A stretch of DNA of 27,701 nt from Prevotellaceae bacterium UBA3646 (lineage in GTDB: Bacteria > Bacteroidota > Bacteroidia > Bacteroidales > Bacteroidaceae): assembly GCA_002373535.1 (NCBI GenBank), contig DFKL01000169.1, forward strand, positions 1-27,701, in the 5' to 3' direction. Positions 7,185-16,472 of this stretch are shown one piece after another. The number at the start of each line of letters is the position of its first letter. Position 1 is the stretch's first letter. A program made the position numbers and the translations under genes. The notes under the pieces are model-generated. The model ran no database searches and was not told the DNA's origin. It worked only from the letters and a program-made list of their open reading frames with translations.

Positions 7185-8765
7185 ATGAATGACATGCTAA
7201 CTGCCGTCGAGTGGTCAAGGGCTCAGTTTGCCATGACTGCAATGTATCACTGGCTTTTTGTCCCGCTGACCCTGGGGCTTGGCCTGATTGTCGCCATAAT
7301 GGAGACTGTCTATGTGAGGAAGAAGCTGAACCCTGCCACTGCTCAGGCTGAGGCTGCGGAGTGGCTGGACATGACTAAATTCTGGATGCGTCTGTTCGGC
7401 GTCAACTTTGCCATTGGTGTTGCAACTGGTATCGTCCTGGAATTTGAGTTCGGCACGAACTGGAGCAACTACTCATGGTTTGTGGGTGACATATTCGGAG
7501 CTCCACTGGCTATCGAGGGTATTTTTGCCTTTTTCTGCGAGAGTACCTTCTTTGCCGTGATGTTCTTCGGCTGGGAGAAGTTCGGCATACGGCAACACTG
7601 TGCCGCAACGTGGCTGACAGCTTTCGGCGCCACGATGAGTGCATGGTGGATATTGGTCGCCAACAGCTGGATGCAGCATCCCGTGGGCATGGAGTTTGAC
7701 CCTGACCAGATGCGAAACGTGATGGTATCGTTCACTGATGTCGCACTGTCTCCGACTGCGGTGAACAAGTTCTGCCATGTAGTCACCTCGTCATGGTCGT
7801 TGGGTGCATGTTTCGTTATCTCGGTCAGCGGCTGGTACCTGCTGAAGGGTCGCCATACCGGATTTGCCATTCGCAGCATGAAGGTTGCCGGAGTGGCCGG
7901 GCTGGCAGGTATCATGGGTACGATGATAAGCGGTGACACCAGTGCCGTACAGGTCACCAAGGACCAGCCTATGAAGCTTGCCGCCATGGAGGGACTGTAT
8001 GAGGGCAGGCCGGGTACCGACCTGGTCGGCTTCGGCATACTTAATCCTGACAAAAAGTGGGACAACGACGAGGATGCCATGCTCGTGGAGATAAAGATTC
8101 CGAGGGGCCTGAGCATACTGGGGCGCCATGACCCTGACGCGTTCATCCCCGGAATCAAGGATATCATCGAGGGACGCGACATAGTAGACGGCAAGGAAGT
8201 AAACACGGTAAACTACAGTGAGCGTATTCTGCGAGGAAGGATTGCCCAGAAGGCTCTGCGTGACTATGGCAGGGCACGTGAGTGCAACGATATGGTCGGA
8301 ATGAAAGAGGCTCGAGAGAAACTTGCCAAGCACTACAGGTTCTTCGGATATGGATATCTTGGCAAGGTGGACGAGGCTATCCCGCCGGTCGCAATGACTT
8401 TCTATCCGTTTCACATAATGGTCATACTGGGCGGTTGGCTGCTCGTTTTCCTGTGCGCTTCCGTATGGATCTTGTTCCGCAGGCAGGAATGGATGAAATT
8501 CCGTATTGCCGGATGGCAGGTGTTCCCTTGGCTGGCTATGGCTGCAGCTCCCGTAGCATGGGTTTGCAGTCAGTGCGGATGGATTGTCGCAGAAGTGGGA
8601 CGCCAGCCTTGGACCATACAGGACATCATGCCTGTACAGGCTGCAATAAGCAGCGTGGGACCAGGTAACGTAAAGCTGACGTTCTTCATATTCCTGATTC
8701 TGTTCACGTGCCTGCTGATGGCAGAAATAGGGATAATGGTCAAACAGATTAAGGACAAAAAATAA
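7185..8765 (+). CDS. cydA: Cytochrome bd ubiquinol oxidase subunit I
   Basis: Subunit I of the bd-type quinol oxidase, an inner-membrane enzyme that reduces oxygen to water with high affinity. At 526 residues it has the usual length. Haem ligands are visible: His22 (AMYHWLFVPLTLG) for the high-spin haem b595, and His198 (FCHVVTSSW) and Met412 (PFHIMVILGG) for haem b558. The segment of about 255-390 between these is the hydrophilic quinol loop. It is followed 11 bases later by cydB and preceded by DUF4492. In anaerobic gut Bacteroidota this oxidase allows growth with traces of oxygen. Confidence 0.97.
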   Translation: MNDMLTAVEWSRAQFAMTAMYHWLFVPLTLGLGLIVAIMETVYVRKKLNPATAQAEAAEWLDMTKFWMRLFGVNFAIGVATGIVLEFEFGTNWSNYSWFVGDIFGAPLAIEGIFAFFCESTFFAVMFFGWEKFGIRQHCAATWLTAFGATMSAWWILVANSWMQHPVGMEFDPDQMRNVMVSFTDVALSPTAVNKFCHVVTSSWSLGACFVISVSGWYLLKGRHTGFAIRSMKVAGVAGLAGIMGTMISGDTSAVQVTKDQPMKLAAMEGLYEGRPGTDLVGFGILNPDKKWDNDEDAMLVEIKIPRGLSILGRHDPDAFIPGIKDIIEGRDIVDGKEVNTVNYSERILRGRIAQKALRDYGRARECNDMVGMKEAREKLAKHYRFFGYGYLGKVDEAIPPVAMTFYPFHIMVILGGWLLVFLCASVWILFRRQEWMKFRIAGWQVFPWLAMAAAPVAWVCSQCGWIVAEVGRQPWTIQDIMPVQAAISSVGPGNVKLTFFIFLILFTCLLMAEIGIMVKQIKDKK

Positions 8766-8776
8766 GATATCGTAAT

Positions 8777-9883
8777 ATGAGCTACGAATTTTTACAAGAG
8801 TACTGGTGGCTGCTGATCAGCGTGTTGGGTGCCCTGCTGGTCTTCATGCTGTTTGTCCAGGGCGGACAGTCGCTGCTGTTACAGAGGGACATAAGTGATC
8901 GTGACCGCGAACTGATGATTGGCAGTATTGCCCACCGCTGGGAACTGACATTTACCGTACTGGTTACTTTCGGCGGTGCCTTCTTTGCCTCGTTCCCTCT
9001 GTTCTACAGCACCAGCTTCGGCGGTGCATACTGGATATGGATGCTAATCCTGCTTACCTTTGTAATCCAGGCCGTAAGCTACAAATACAGAGGTGCTGAA
9101 GGCAACAGGCTGGGCCGGGAGACTTATGACCGGTTCCTGATTGCAAACGGCATTATCGCCCCTGTGCTGCTGGGAGGTGCCGTGAGTACGTTCTTCTACG
9201 GGAGTGAGTTCACGGTACAGATGGCTAAGCTGACGAATGATCCGGAGGTGTCCGGAAACGTAATAAGCACATGGGGCGAATATCATGGACTGGAGTTACT
9301 GGCCAACTGGCGCGTAGTGTGCTTCGGACTCATGGTCCTGTTCCTTTCCCGTATACAGGCGCTGATGTGGTTTATCAACCAGATTGACGACAAGGATGTA
9401 CAGAAGTGGAGCAGAAGGCAGGTTGTCTTAAACTCCGTCGTATTCCTGGTATTATTCGCAGTCAGCATGTATGCCTTGTTTACCGCTACAGGCCTGAAGA
9501 CCATGGACACACACCAGTTCCAGATAATACGATACAGGTATCTGCTGAACCTGATTCAACTACCTGCTGCCATGGCAGCCTTCGTTGCCGGCACCATAAT
9601 GGTGCTTGCAGGTATCGCCAGGACGGTACTGAAGCCAGGATTCCGCAGGGGAATATGGCTGACCGGGCCTGGAACGGTACTGATAGTCCTGGCACTGTTC
9701 TGGATTGCCGGATACAACAGCACTCCTTTTTATCCCTCGTGCACGGACATCGCGTCGTCGCTGACAATATACAATTCCAGCAGCAGCCGCTTTACGCTGG
9801 AGACGATGTCCTACGTAAGCCTGGCAATTCCGTTCGTATTTGCCTACATTGCATGGGTATGGTACAAACTGAGTGAAAGGTAA
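8777..9883 (+). CDS. cydB: Cytochrome bd ubiquinol oxidase subunit II
   Basis: Subunit II of cytochrome bd, 368 residues, with eight or nine hydrophobic segments. Family features include the N-terminal WWLLISVLGALLVFMLFVQGG, the HRWELTFTVLVTFGGAFFASFPLFY segment and the C-terminal SLTIYNSSSS...MSYVSLAIPFVFAYIAW stretch. It pairs with CydA to form the oxidase. It is the last gene of the run: a strong inverted repeat starts 19 bases after its stop. Confidence 0.96.
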   Translation: MSYEFLQEYWWLLISVLGALLVFMLFVQGGQSLLLQRDISDRDRELMIGSIAHRWELTFTVLVTFGGAFFASFPLFYSTSFGGAYWIWMLILLTFVIQAVSYKYRGAEGNRLGRETYDRFLIANGIIAPVLLGGAVSTFFYGSEFTVQMAKLTNDPEVSGNVISTWGEYHGLELLANWRVVCFGLMVLFLSRIQALMWFINQIDDKDVQKWSRRQVVLNSVVFLVLFAVSMYALFTATGLKTMDTHQFQIIRYRYLLNLIQLPAAMAAFVAGTIMVLAGIARTVLKPGFRRGIWLTGPGTVLIVLALFWIAGYNSTPFYPSCTDIASSLTIYNSSSSRFTLETMSYVSLAIPFVFAYIAWVWYKLSER

Positions 9884-9902
9884 TACCTGCCAAATGATAT
9901 AA

Positions 9903-9942
9903 GAAGAATGCGGCTGCCCCTACAAGGACAGCCGCATTCTTC
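9903..9942. terminator. Bidirectional hairpin between cydB and the sialidase gene
   Basis: GAAGAATGCGGCTG (9903-9916) and CAGCCGCATTCTTC (9929-9942) form a perfect 14-base-pair stem around a 12-base loop. It lies between two convergent genes, 19 bases after cydB and 16 bases before the sialidase stop, so it probably ends transcription from both sides. T-runs are short on both sides. Confidence 0.85.
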
Positions 9943-9958
9943 CGTTTCTGCCTGCTGA

Positions 9959-12900
9959 CTACCTGAGCCTTGCTCCTGTCGTAGAGTATGTATTGCCGTC
10001 GTGCAGGATGAGTATGCGTCCGTCATGCAGGACCTTGGTTGCAGTATTGCCTGCGGATGAGTCATCGCTGCCGACGATATCACCGATGCCTGTAGGATCG
10101 AATCCTATGGGACGGAACGGATTCTCGGGAGTGAATACGTAGTCGCTCTTGCCTGTAGCCCACTTCAGGGAGAAGCGTACGAATCGCATCGTATAGCCTC
10201 CGAAGATTCCATTCTCCTCGTAGTACACGCCCAAGGTTCCGTCTGGCAGGACTGTTGCCGCACTGTAGGCCGAACCTGTAGGACATATTACCTTCTTGCT
10301 CGTGAAGGTCTCGCCTTCGTCATAGGAGATGGCTATGCTGAGGTTCTGACGACTGGCATTGTCCGGGCATGTCTGGAATGCTACATCCCATGGATTTCCG
10401 TCGCGTGTGGCACACCATACCATGTACTCTCCGTCGCATGCATTGCCGCTGATACCGCTGGTGAAACGGGTCTGAGGTGCATACTTCCAGGTAACACCGC
10501 GATCGCTGGTTACGTTGTGGTAGTTGTAGCCGCTGGCACGAACGCTGATAGCAAGGTCGCCGTTGTTGCGCTCCAGCGTCTTGGGCTCGTCTGCGTTGGT
10601 AGTGCCGCTTGTCCCCTGTACATGCCAGCTGTCGCCACCGTCCTCGGACATGAAGAGATAGAAGTTCTGCGAGTTGTCTGACTCGCGGTTGACGAAGCTG
10701 CTGACAAGTGTGCCGTCGCGCAGCTGAAGTGCAGCGCCTGAACCTGAGAAACCGCCCTTCCACGTAGGGTTGGGGCTGCCTATGGCATACAGTTCCTTGG
10801 TATGGTCTACGGGAACACCCCATGTCTCTCCGCCGTCTGAGGACTTGACGGTCTTCCAAGTCTGAGGCTTCTCCGGTGTGGATGCGAAGAATCCGTTGCC
10901 GTTTGCGGAGGTCGTCATTATACCTATTATCTCACCGTTGTCGCGGTTTGTGACAAGCGATGCGTCGCCATGTCCGTAGTTGCCTCCTGTCTCGGCCGTA
11001 CCTGCCACGACCTTGGGCTCTGACCATGTCTTACCCAGATCGTCGCTGTACTGAGCGACGACATAGCAGTGGCTGGGCAGGTCGGCATTGTGGTTGAGAC
11101 GGTCGTCGGTAAGTATGACCAGACGTGTCTTGCCATTCTTGACGACACTGGTGATGGCAGGTATGCGGTAGTACATGGAGCCGTTGACCTTGTCTACACC
11201 CCTGTCCTTCGGCATCAGTGCCGTTCCCTCGCTGAGGAAGATCTGTACGTAGTTGGCACAATTGCCATTGGTCTCGGCCACCTCAGTACCGTCTATTATA
11301 TATCCGGTCACCTTGGGCTTGGTCTTCTTGCCCTCGATGTCACCGTCCTCGATGTCGAACGCTATCCACAGGTAGTGGTCGCCAGGAGTGAGGGCCTTGT
11401 TGAGGCTGACCGTACATTTTTCCGACACAGTCGTTGCCGCAGGACCTGTGAGCAGGTCATATTTCCCCAACAACGTACCGGTCTCGTCGCGCCATGGCAT
11501 CTTCTTGTCTGAGTCGATGAACAGTTCGCGTACATTGCTCGCCTCGTATACCTTGACGGACTTGACATACCTGGGGTTGTAGACGGTCAGGTTGATTCCC
11601 TGCAGCTCGGTACTGCCGGTCAGGCCGTCGACGTGCATTGTCACCCTCATTATAGGAACATCCTTGTTGCCAATACCGGTGGTCACCTTGCCCTGAACAC
11701 ATGTAGCCCCGGTAAACGATGCCCTGGCATTGTCGTCGGTAACGTCGACCTTCTCGAAGTTCCACAGTGAGGCATTGCCTGCGCCTGCTGCCCAACGTAC
11801 GATAAGACTGCCTGCCTGCTGGGCATGAAGCTCGACACCGTCATCCTTGATGATGAAGGCTCCGTTGCTGGGCTGGATAGTGTATATATAATTAGGTGTA
11901 GTACTCTTACCAAACTGTGTAGTGCCGCCTGTACCCGATCCTGCCGTACCGAAGTACACGCCGTCGTAGTTCATAATTGCCAGCTTGCCGTCCTTCTCCC
12001 AGAAGCTCCAGAGGCGGTCTGACATGAACAGCTTGTCACCGAACGTAATGCGGTCCGATGACTGGGTATAGTTGATTACCTTGCCTGAACAATACGTCAC
12101 AGAGGATGCTGCTGCATTTACGATATAATACCAGTGGACATTGCCCTCGGTACTGACTTTCGGCAGTCCAGACTCCTGATTCTGCGGGACTACAGTCACA
12201 GTGAAGTTGTTCATCAAGACTCCATTGCCGTTTGTTCCGGACAATGTGAACGAGACGGACTGAAGGTTTACGTCAGTCTTGCTGAAGGTCTGTGCCGTGC
12301 TACCCGTAGTATAGGTCTTGCCGTCAATTACGAGAGTAAGCCCTGTGGTATGACCGTTGTTCACTGCCTCGAAACTGTAGCTGTCTATAACGTACCCTGC
12401 AGGAGCCGTTATGGTATATGTGGAATTTGTTGCCTTACCGGTCATAAGCTGGATAGTATTGCCGCTCCAGTTCATATTGTTCGGTCCGCAGCCAAACTGC
12501 AGTTGCGGGGTAGCCGTGCTCTTCCATGTGCTGTTCCAGTTCTGGTTGGCAGTTCCGCTGCTGTTGTACAGGTTGCCGGTGGTCTTGTCCAGAGTGTAGG
12601 TTATTGCATCGTCCGTGCCCGGTTCCGGCTCCGGCTCCGGCTCAGATGCCTCCAGGATACGAAGCTGGCATCCGAGGTCTGAGAGGTCATTGCCTTTGGC
12701 CGACTGGCTGCTCCAGTTGTAGATCTTGTAGCTCTGCGGCGTTCCTGTCTGGTTCAGCTCGACCTCTCCGCAACAGAAGGCGAAATGCGACATCGTCCCA
12801 GCCTTTTTCAGCGTCCATCCGGCGGACGGCCTGGCTGCCGTACAGCTGACTTGTGTATTGTATCCTGCATCGGGACTGATGTAGCAGCCATACTCGCGAT

Positions 12901-14512
12901 TGACGATATCATACGTTCCGTCACCACGGTCCGTAAACTTCCACATACTCTTTGCATACTTGTAATCGGTAGTGGAGCCTACGAGTCCCGACGTCGCTCC
13001 GGTGGCCGTAATGAAATGTCCGGTAGAACGGCTGGAGACAATCTGATACCAATGCTCGTCACCGTCCGTGCTGGCTATCGGCATTACATAGCTGGCATCT
13101 GTCACAGCCTGCCATCGCACGGCTGCCTGCTGGTCCGTGATAACAGAGAAAGTCTCTCCTGCAAAATCTGCAGCCAATGCCTCACTGATAGCGCGTGCGA
13201 ACCTGACACTGCCTTTCCCTGTCAGATAGTTATTGCTGTCTACATAGTCTGCATCAGGATTGTTGCCGGTCCCGACTGTTGCAGCATAGGTATCGATAAA
13301 CCTGACATCTTCATATCCTTCCGTACCTGCAAGGTCATTCTTGAGCCATTCGTTAAGGGTCTTCAGCCTTCCGCCGTTAAGTGACGCATTGTCATAACGG
13401 CCATGGACAGACATTACGTATATCCTGGCATCGGGAGCCTTGTCCTTCAGCTTGTCTACCAGCGCCTTGTAATCAGCCTGTACGTCGGATATCGCGGCAG
13501 ATCCCGTGAAGTCATTCGTACCGGTATAGAGCAGTATTGCCTTGGGGCAGGCCTTGACGGCACCTGTCGGGGCAAATGTAGCATCTACTATCTTACCGGT
13601 CGTAGCGATATCTCCACCGGCGCCCCATCCTGTGCCACGGTTCCTGACGTTACGGTTGCCAAGCAGTTCCCACCACTCGGCTGTCTTGACTTCGCTGTCG
13701 CCAAAGAACAGGATGTCGTCCTGACTGATGGGTAACACCGAGAACATTGTGGCCCGGCTGCCATTTGAACCGGTCAGGCCGTCTTGCATCTGAACGGCTG
13801 ACAGGTCACCGTCTATGGCGTCATATTCTGACGTGACGCCCTCACCAAGATATGGCTTTATGGCCGTCGCCCATTTCTTGAAGGCCGCTGCATTGGGATG
13901 CAGCTTGTCGTTGCTCCATGCTCCTCCCTGAGCCACACATGACATCGTATCATATATGTCAAGGTAGGTGAGCCATGTATTGCCTGCCGTACGCATGTCG
14001 CCGATCCATGCATTGAGCAACTCGTTATATGAAAGCCACGTTGACCGCACACGGTTGCCTGTAGTGTTGTCCAGTATGGGATACAGGTATACCTCCGTGT
14101 CCGGATAGCGTGCGTGTATGCGGGAGACGATGTTCTGTACATACCTGAGCAGCACATCTGGAGAAGACGGCGTTGCCAGACCTCCGCTGGTCGCAATGTC
14201 GTTGGTGCCTATCATCATGAAAACCTTGGCCGGCTTGCTGCCAAGATAGCTTTCGATATTCTCGAACTGCTGCGTTGCATACGAGCCTGAGTTTCCACGA
14301 TTGGAAATCGGAAGACATTTGCCGTCCTTGTCACGGAAGACCTCGTTCCACACATGCATATCAGTGATGCTGTTTCCAATCATCACGATACCACCTTGTA
14401 CGGGTTGGAGCACCTTGAATCCGTCGTAACGAGCCTGACGGAAAGGCTCATCTGCCATGCTCATGCCAAAATATGCAATAAGCATCAGGAGACTTAGTAA
14501 GACCTTTTTCAT
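9959..14512 (-). CDS. Secreted double-SGNH esterase / GH33 sialidase fusion
   Basis: A 1517-residue secreted enzyme that probably removes O-acetyl groups from sialic acids and then cleaves the sialic acid. Residues 1-18 are a signal peptide (start at MKKVLL, 14512; the frame runs on to 14656 into the previous gene). SGNH domain 1 (about 25-225) has Ser48 in IGNSITD, GTND, and Asp202/His205 in DKLHPN. SGNH domain 2 (about 260-450) has Ser273 in FFGDSE and GTND, but Tyr429 where the His would be. Two ricin-like regions (about 475-620 and 785-935) flank an EPEPEPEP linker (about 622) and a beta-sandwich-like region. A BNR-associated N-terminal domain (about 935-1085) precedes GH33: Arg1116 in YRIP, five Asp boxes near 1155, 1223, 1288, 1335 and 1395, and the likely nucleophile Tyr1416. 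The gene starts 23 bases after the YfcE-like gene. Confidence 0.92.
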   Translation of the reverse strand: MKKVLLSLLMLIAYFGMSMADEPFRQARYDGFKVLQPVQGGIVMIGNSITDMHVWNEVFRDKDGKCLPISNRGNSGSYATQQFENIESYLGSKPAKVFMMIGTNDIATSGGLATPSSPDVLLRYVQNIVSRIHARYPDTEVYLYPILDNTTGNRVRSTWLSYNELLNAWIGDMRTAGNTWLTYLDIYDTMSCVAQGGAWSNDKLHPNAAAFKKWATAIKPYLGEGVTSEYDAIDGDLSAVQMQDGLTGSNGSRATMFSVLPISQDDILFFGDSEVKTAEWWELLGNRNVRNRGTGWGAGGDIATTGKIVDATFAPTGAVKACPKAILLYTGTNDFTGSAAISDVQADYKALVDKLKDKAPDARIYVMSVHGRYDNASLNGGRLKTLNEWLKNDLAGTEGYEDVRFIDTYAATVGTGNNPDADYVDSNNYLTGKGSVRFARAISEALAADFAGETFSVITDQQAAVRWQAVTDASYVMPIASTDGDEHWYQIVSSRSTGHFITATGATSGLVGSTTDYKYAKSMWKFTDRGDGTYDIVNREYGCYISPDAGYNTQVSCTAARPSAGWTLKKAGTMSHFAFCCGEVELNQTGTPQSYKIYNWSSQSAKGNDLSDLGCQLRILEASEPEPEPEPGTDDAITYTLDKTTGNLYNSSGTANQNWNSTWKSTATPQLQFGCGPNNMNWSGNTIQLMTGKATNSTYTITAPAGYVIDSYSFEAVNNGHTTGLTLVIDGKTYTTGSTAQTFSKTDVNLQSVSFTLSGTNGNGVLMNNFTVTVVPQNQESGLPKVSTEGNVHWYYIVNAAASSVTYCSGKVINYTQSSDRITFGDKLFMSDRLWSFWEKDGKLAIMNYDGVYFGTAGSGTGGTTQFGKSTTPNYIYTIQPSNGAFIIKDDGVELHAQQAGSLIVRWAAGAGNASLWNFEKVDVTDDNARASFTGATCVQGKVTTGIGNKDVPIMRVTMHVDGLTGSTELQGINLTVYNPRYVKSVKVYEASNVRELFIDSDKKMPWRDETGTLLGKYDLLTGPAATTVSEKCTVSLNKALTPGDHYLWIAFDIEDGDIEGKKTKPKVTGYIIDGTEVAETNGNCANYVQIFLSEGTALMPKDRGVDKVNGSMYYRIPAITSVVKNGKTRLVILTDDRLNHNADLPSHCYVVAQYSDDLGKTWSEPKVVAGTAETGGNYGHGDASLVTNRDNGEIIGIMTTSANGNGFFASTPEKPQTWKTVKSSDGGETWGVPVDHTKELYAIGSPNPTWKGGFSGSGAALQLRDGTLVSSFVNRESDNSQNFYLFMSEDGGDSWHVQGTSGTTNADEPKTLERNNGDLAISVRASGYNYHNVTSDRGVTWKYAPQTRFTSGISGNACDGEYMVWCATRDGNPWDVAFQTCPDNASRQNLSIAISYDEGETFTSKKVICPTGSAYSAATVLPDGTLGVYYEENGIFGGYTMRFVRFSLKWATGKSDYVFTPENPFRPIGFDPTGIGDIVGSDDSSAGNTATKVLHDGRILILHDGNTYSTTGARLR

Positions 14513-14535
14513 AATTACGCTATAATATTTGTCGT

Positions 14536-15051
14536 TTATCCTAATTCTATCACTTCCAGATTCCTGATGTCGGCCCCTTCTATCGTAAAACGGACCAACG
14601 TGCGTACGGCCTGCTGGCCATACAGTCCGGCAGCTCCGGGATTGATGTGCAGGCATCCGAGCCTGGTGTCCATCATGACCTTCAGTATGTGCGAGTGTCC
14701 GCTTATAAACAGCCTGGGGGCCGGCACCTGATTGCCTTCACCGTCCATGTGCGGATACAGATATTGCATCACGCTGCGGTCGTATCTGCCTGGATAGCCG
14801 CCAATATGCTTCATCAGCACGTCGACACCCTCGCACATGAATCGCTGCACAAGCGGATACTCGCGACGTATATCGAGGGTATCTATATTGCCATATACAG
14901 CCCTGAGCGGGGCTATCCGTGCAAGAGCATCGGCAACGGATGTCGTTCCGATGTCTCCTGCATGCCAGATCTCGTCGCACGAACCGAAATATCTGGCATA
15001 GCGGTCGTCCCAGTGCGAATGTGTGTCGGATAACAGGCCTATGTGTTTCAT
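14536..15051 (-). CDS. YfcE/MJ0936-family metallophosphoesterase
   Basis: A 171-residue calcineurin-like phosphoesterase. The metal-binding motifs are all present: SDTH at 8-11, HAGDIG near 30, YGNID near 53, and the C-terminal GHSH near 117 with the following HINPG. Members of this family hydrolyse phosphodiesters in vitro; the cellular substrate is generally unknown. It lies 14 bases after the CcsA-like gene and 23 bases before the sialidase start, on the same strand, so the three are likely one transcript. In length and motifs it looks intact. Confidence 0.9.
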   Translation of the reverse strand: MKHIGLLSDTHSHWDDRYARYFGSCDEIWHAGDIGTTSVADALARIAPLRAVYGNIDTLDIRREYPLVQRFMCEGVDVLMKHIGGYPGRYDRSVMQYLYPHMDGEGNQVPAPRLFISGHSHILKVMMDTRLGCLHINPGAAGLYGQQAVRTLVRFTIEGADIRNLEVIELG

Positions 15052-15065
15052 CTGCAGGATACTGT

Positions 15066-16319
15066 CTATCTGTTATATGTATGCATGCTGTCGACCGCCG
15101 ACGGCAGGTAATTTACTCCGTACCACGTTATCTGGAGCGAAATGAATGTCAGCAGTATATATACAGCCAGCCTCCAGCGACCGCAATCCCCCGTATGCAG
15201 GCCTGCCTGTCCGGCCGGCAGGCACGACAACGTCATTATCCACGTCACTGCCGCCCAGTTCTCCTTTGGGTCCCAGCCCCAGTAATCACCCCATGCCTGT
15301 CTTGCCCATACACTGCCCATAAGCATTCCAAGGACAATCAGTCCGGAGGCACTTTGCATCAGCTGCGCGGCCAGTCCCGAATCACGGCATGCTGGTTCCG
15401 TCCTCCCATATCCTGACATATTCCAGGCTACCACGGCCACCGCCACGGCCACAAGTGAATAGGCTATCATATACATGCCCAGATGTGGTACGAACCACCA
15501 TGAGCGCAAGGCTGGCGCCAATGTCTGAAAATTGATTTTCGCAACAGATAACGCAGTGAACACCAGCGATATAACCAAGACAACAGGAAGCATTACTTTT
15601 AAGTTCCACCGCCCCAACGACAGCAACACGGCCGCAACGGCAAGCAGTGCCATTCCAATGTATGTCACCGGCAACCACGGGTCACGTACGAACAGGAGTA
15701 CACTGTATCTGCCACCGTCCATATCGCACCCTTCCTGAAAGATGTCATATCCCTTGTAGGCAGCCGGGGAGTTCACCTCGGTCACCATCTTCCTGCCATC
15801 TACCAGCAAGTAGCTGCGAAACTGTCTGGGCGCAGCAAGGTCTGACGCGTAATACTCGGTCTCGAACCTGTCCAGTGCAACCGTAAATGGCAGCGTCACA
15901 GCCTCGCCGTCACCCGTATAGGCTATACTGCCAGCCTCGCCGGTATATATCTGCATCTTGCACGACATACGGTCAGGCGCTCCCAGCAGAGAACCTGCGA
16001 CTATCAGCCAGACTCCCACGCGACATAGCCAGGGCGTGCCTACAGGCCCACTGAATATCTGCAAGCCGAGCGAAACGAGCATCACGGCCAGATATACGGC
16101 AAAGGCCGCACTCGTATGAACGGGCACCGACCAAGTCCCCTCGATTGCAAGCAACAATGCTCCCAGGCACAACTGCCAGCGCAGACATACATCGCCTGAC
16201 AGCCAGACGACTATACTGTTCCGCCTGCAAAAGCGATGCAGCAGCATAATCACGAGCACCAGACTTGCCGCCAAGACGACCGACAGGGGAAACGACAGAC
16301 CATGTACCCAGCTATTCAT
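15066..16319 (-). CDS. CcsA-like cytochrome c biogenesis protein with short ResB-like part
   Basis: A 417-residue inner-membrane protein of the system II cytochrome c maturation type, which exports haem for covalent attachment to cytochromes. The C-terminal half carries the WWD tryptophan-rich motif (WGDYWGWDPKENWAAVTW, about 342-358), a conserved His in LRSWWFVPHLGMY and a last His in DSMHTY. The middle periplasmic section (about 120-225, LPFTVALDRFETEYY, RSYLLVDG, NSPAAYKGYDIFQEG) resembles a reduced ResB domain. In many Bacteroidota such proteins sit beside nrfHA nitrite reductase genes, which are not seen here. A -7 promoter element lies about 30 bases upstream. It is the first gene of the run that ends with the sialidase. 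Confidence 0.88.
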   Translation of the reverse strand: MNSWVHGLSFPLSVVLAASLVLVIMLLHRFCRRNSIVVWLSGDVCLRWQLCLGALLLAIEGTWSVPVHTSAAFAVYLAVMLVSLGLQIFSGPVGTPWLCRVGVWLIVAGSLLGAPDRMSCKMQIYTGEAGSIAYTGDGEAVTLPFTVALDRFETEYYASDLAAPRQFRSYLLVDGRKMVTEVNSPAAYKGYDIFQEGCDMDGGRYSVLLFVRDPWLPVTYIGMALLAVAAVLLSLGRWNLKVMLPVVLVISLVFTALSVAKINFQTLAPALRSWWFVPHLGMYMIAYSLVAVAVAVVAWNMSGYGRTEPACRDSGLAAQLMQSASGLIVLGMLMGSVWARQAWGDYWGWDPKENWAAVTWIMTLSCLPAGQAGLHTGDCGRWRLAVYILLTFISLQITWYGVNYLPSAVDSMHTYNR

Positions 16320-16347
16320 GCTACATAAATTTATAATTCCCAGTGTA

Positions 16348-16355
16348 CAAATATA
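16348..16355 (-). promoter_or_regulatory. -7 promoter element for the ccsA-yfcE-sialidase run
   Basis: The minus strand reads TATATTTG, an exact match to TAnnTTTG, within an AT-rich tract 28 bases upstream of the CcsA-like ATG. The expected -33 TTG is not clear. The rest of the 153-base gap (16320-16472) shows no gene. Confidence 0.5.
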
Positions 16356-16472
16356 ATTAAAATATTAAGAAACGCCGTATTCTTGTACTCCTTATTTACT
16401 CATTCAGGCAGATTTATTCACATTTTCCTGCCTTGCCTGTAATTACGGCAATGATGCGGGACGTAGTGACTG

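Noticed and set aside
12616..12645. Short tandem repeat of GGCTCC-type hexamers
   Set aside because: It encodes the EPEPEPEP linker of the sialidase; too short and without spacers, so not a CRISPR array or regulatory repeat.
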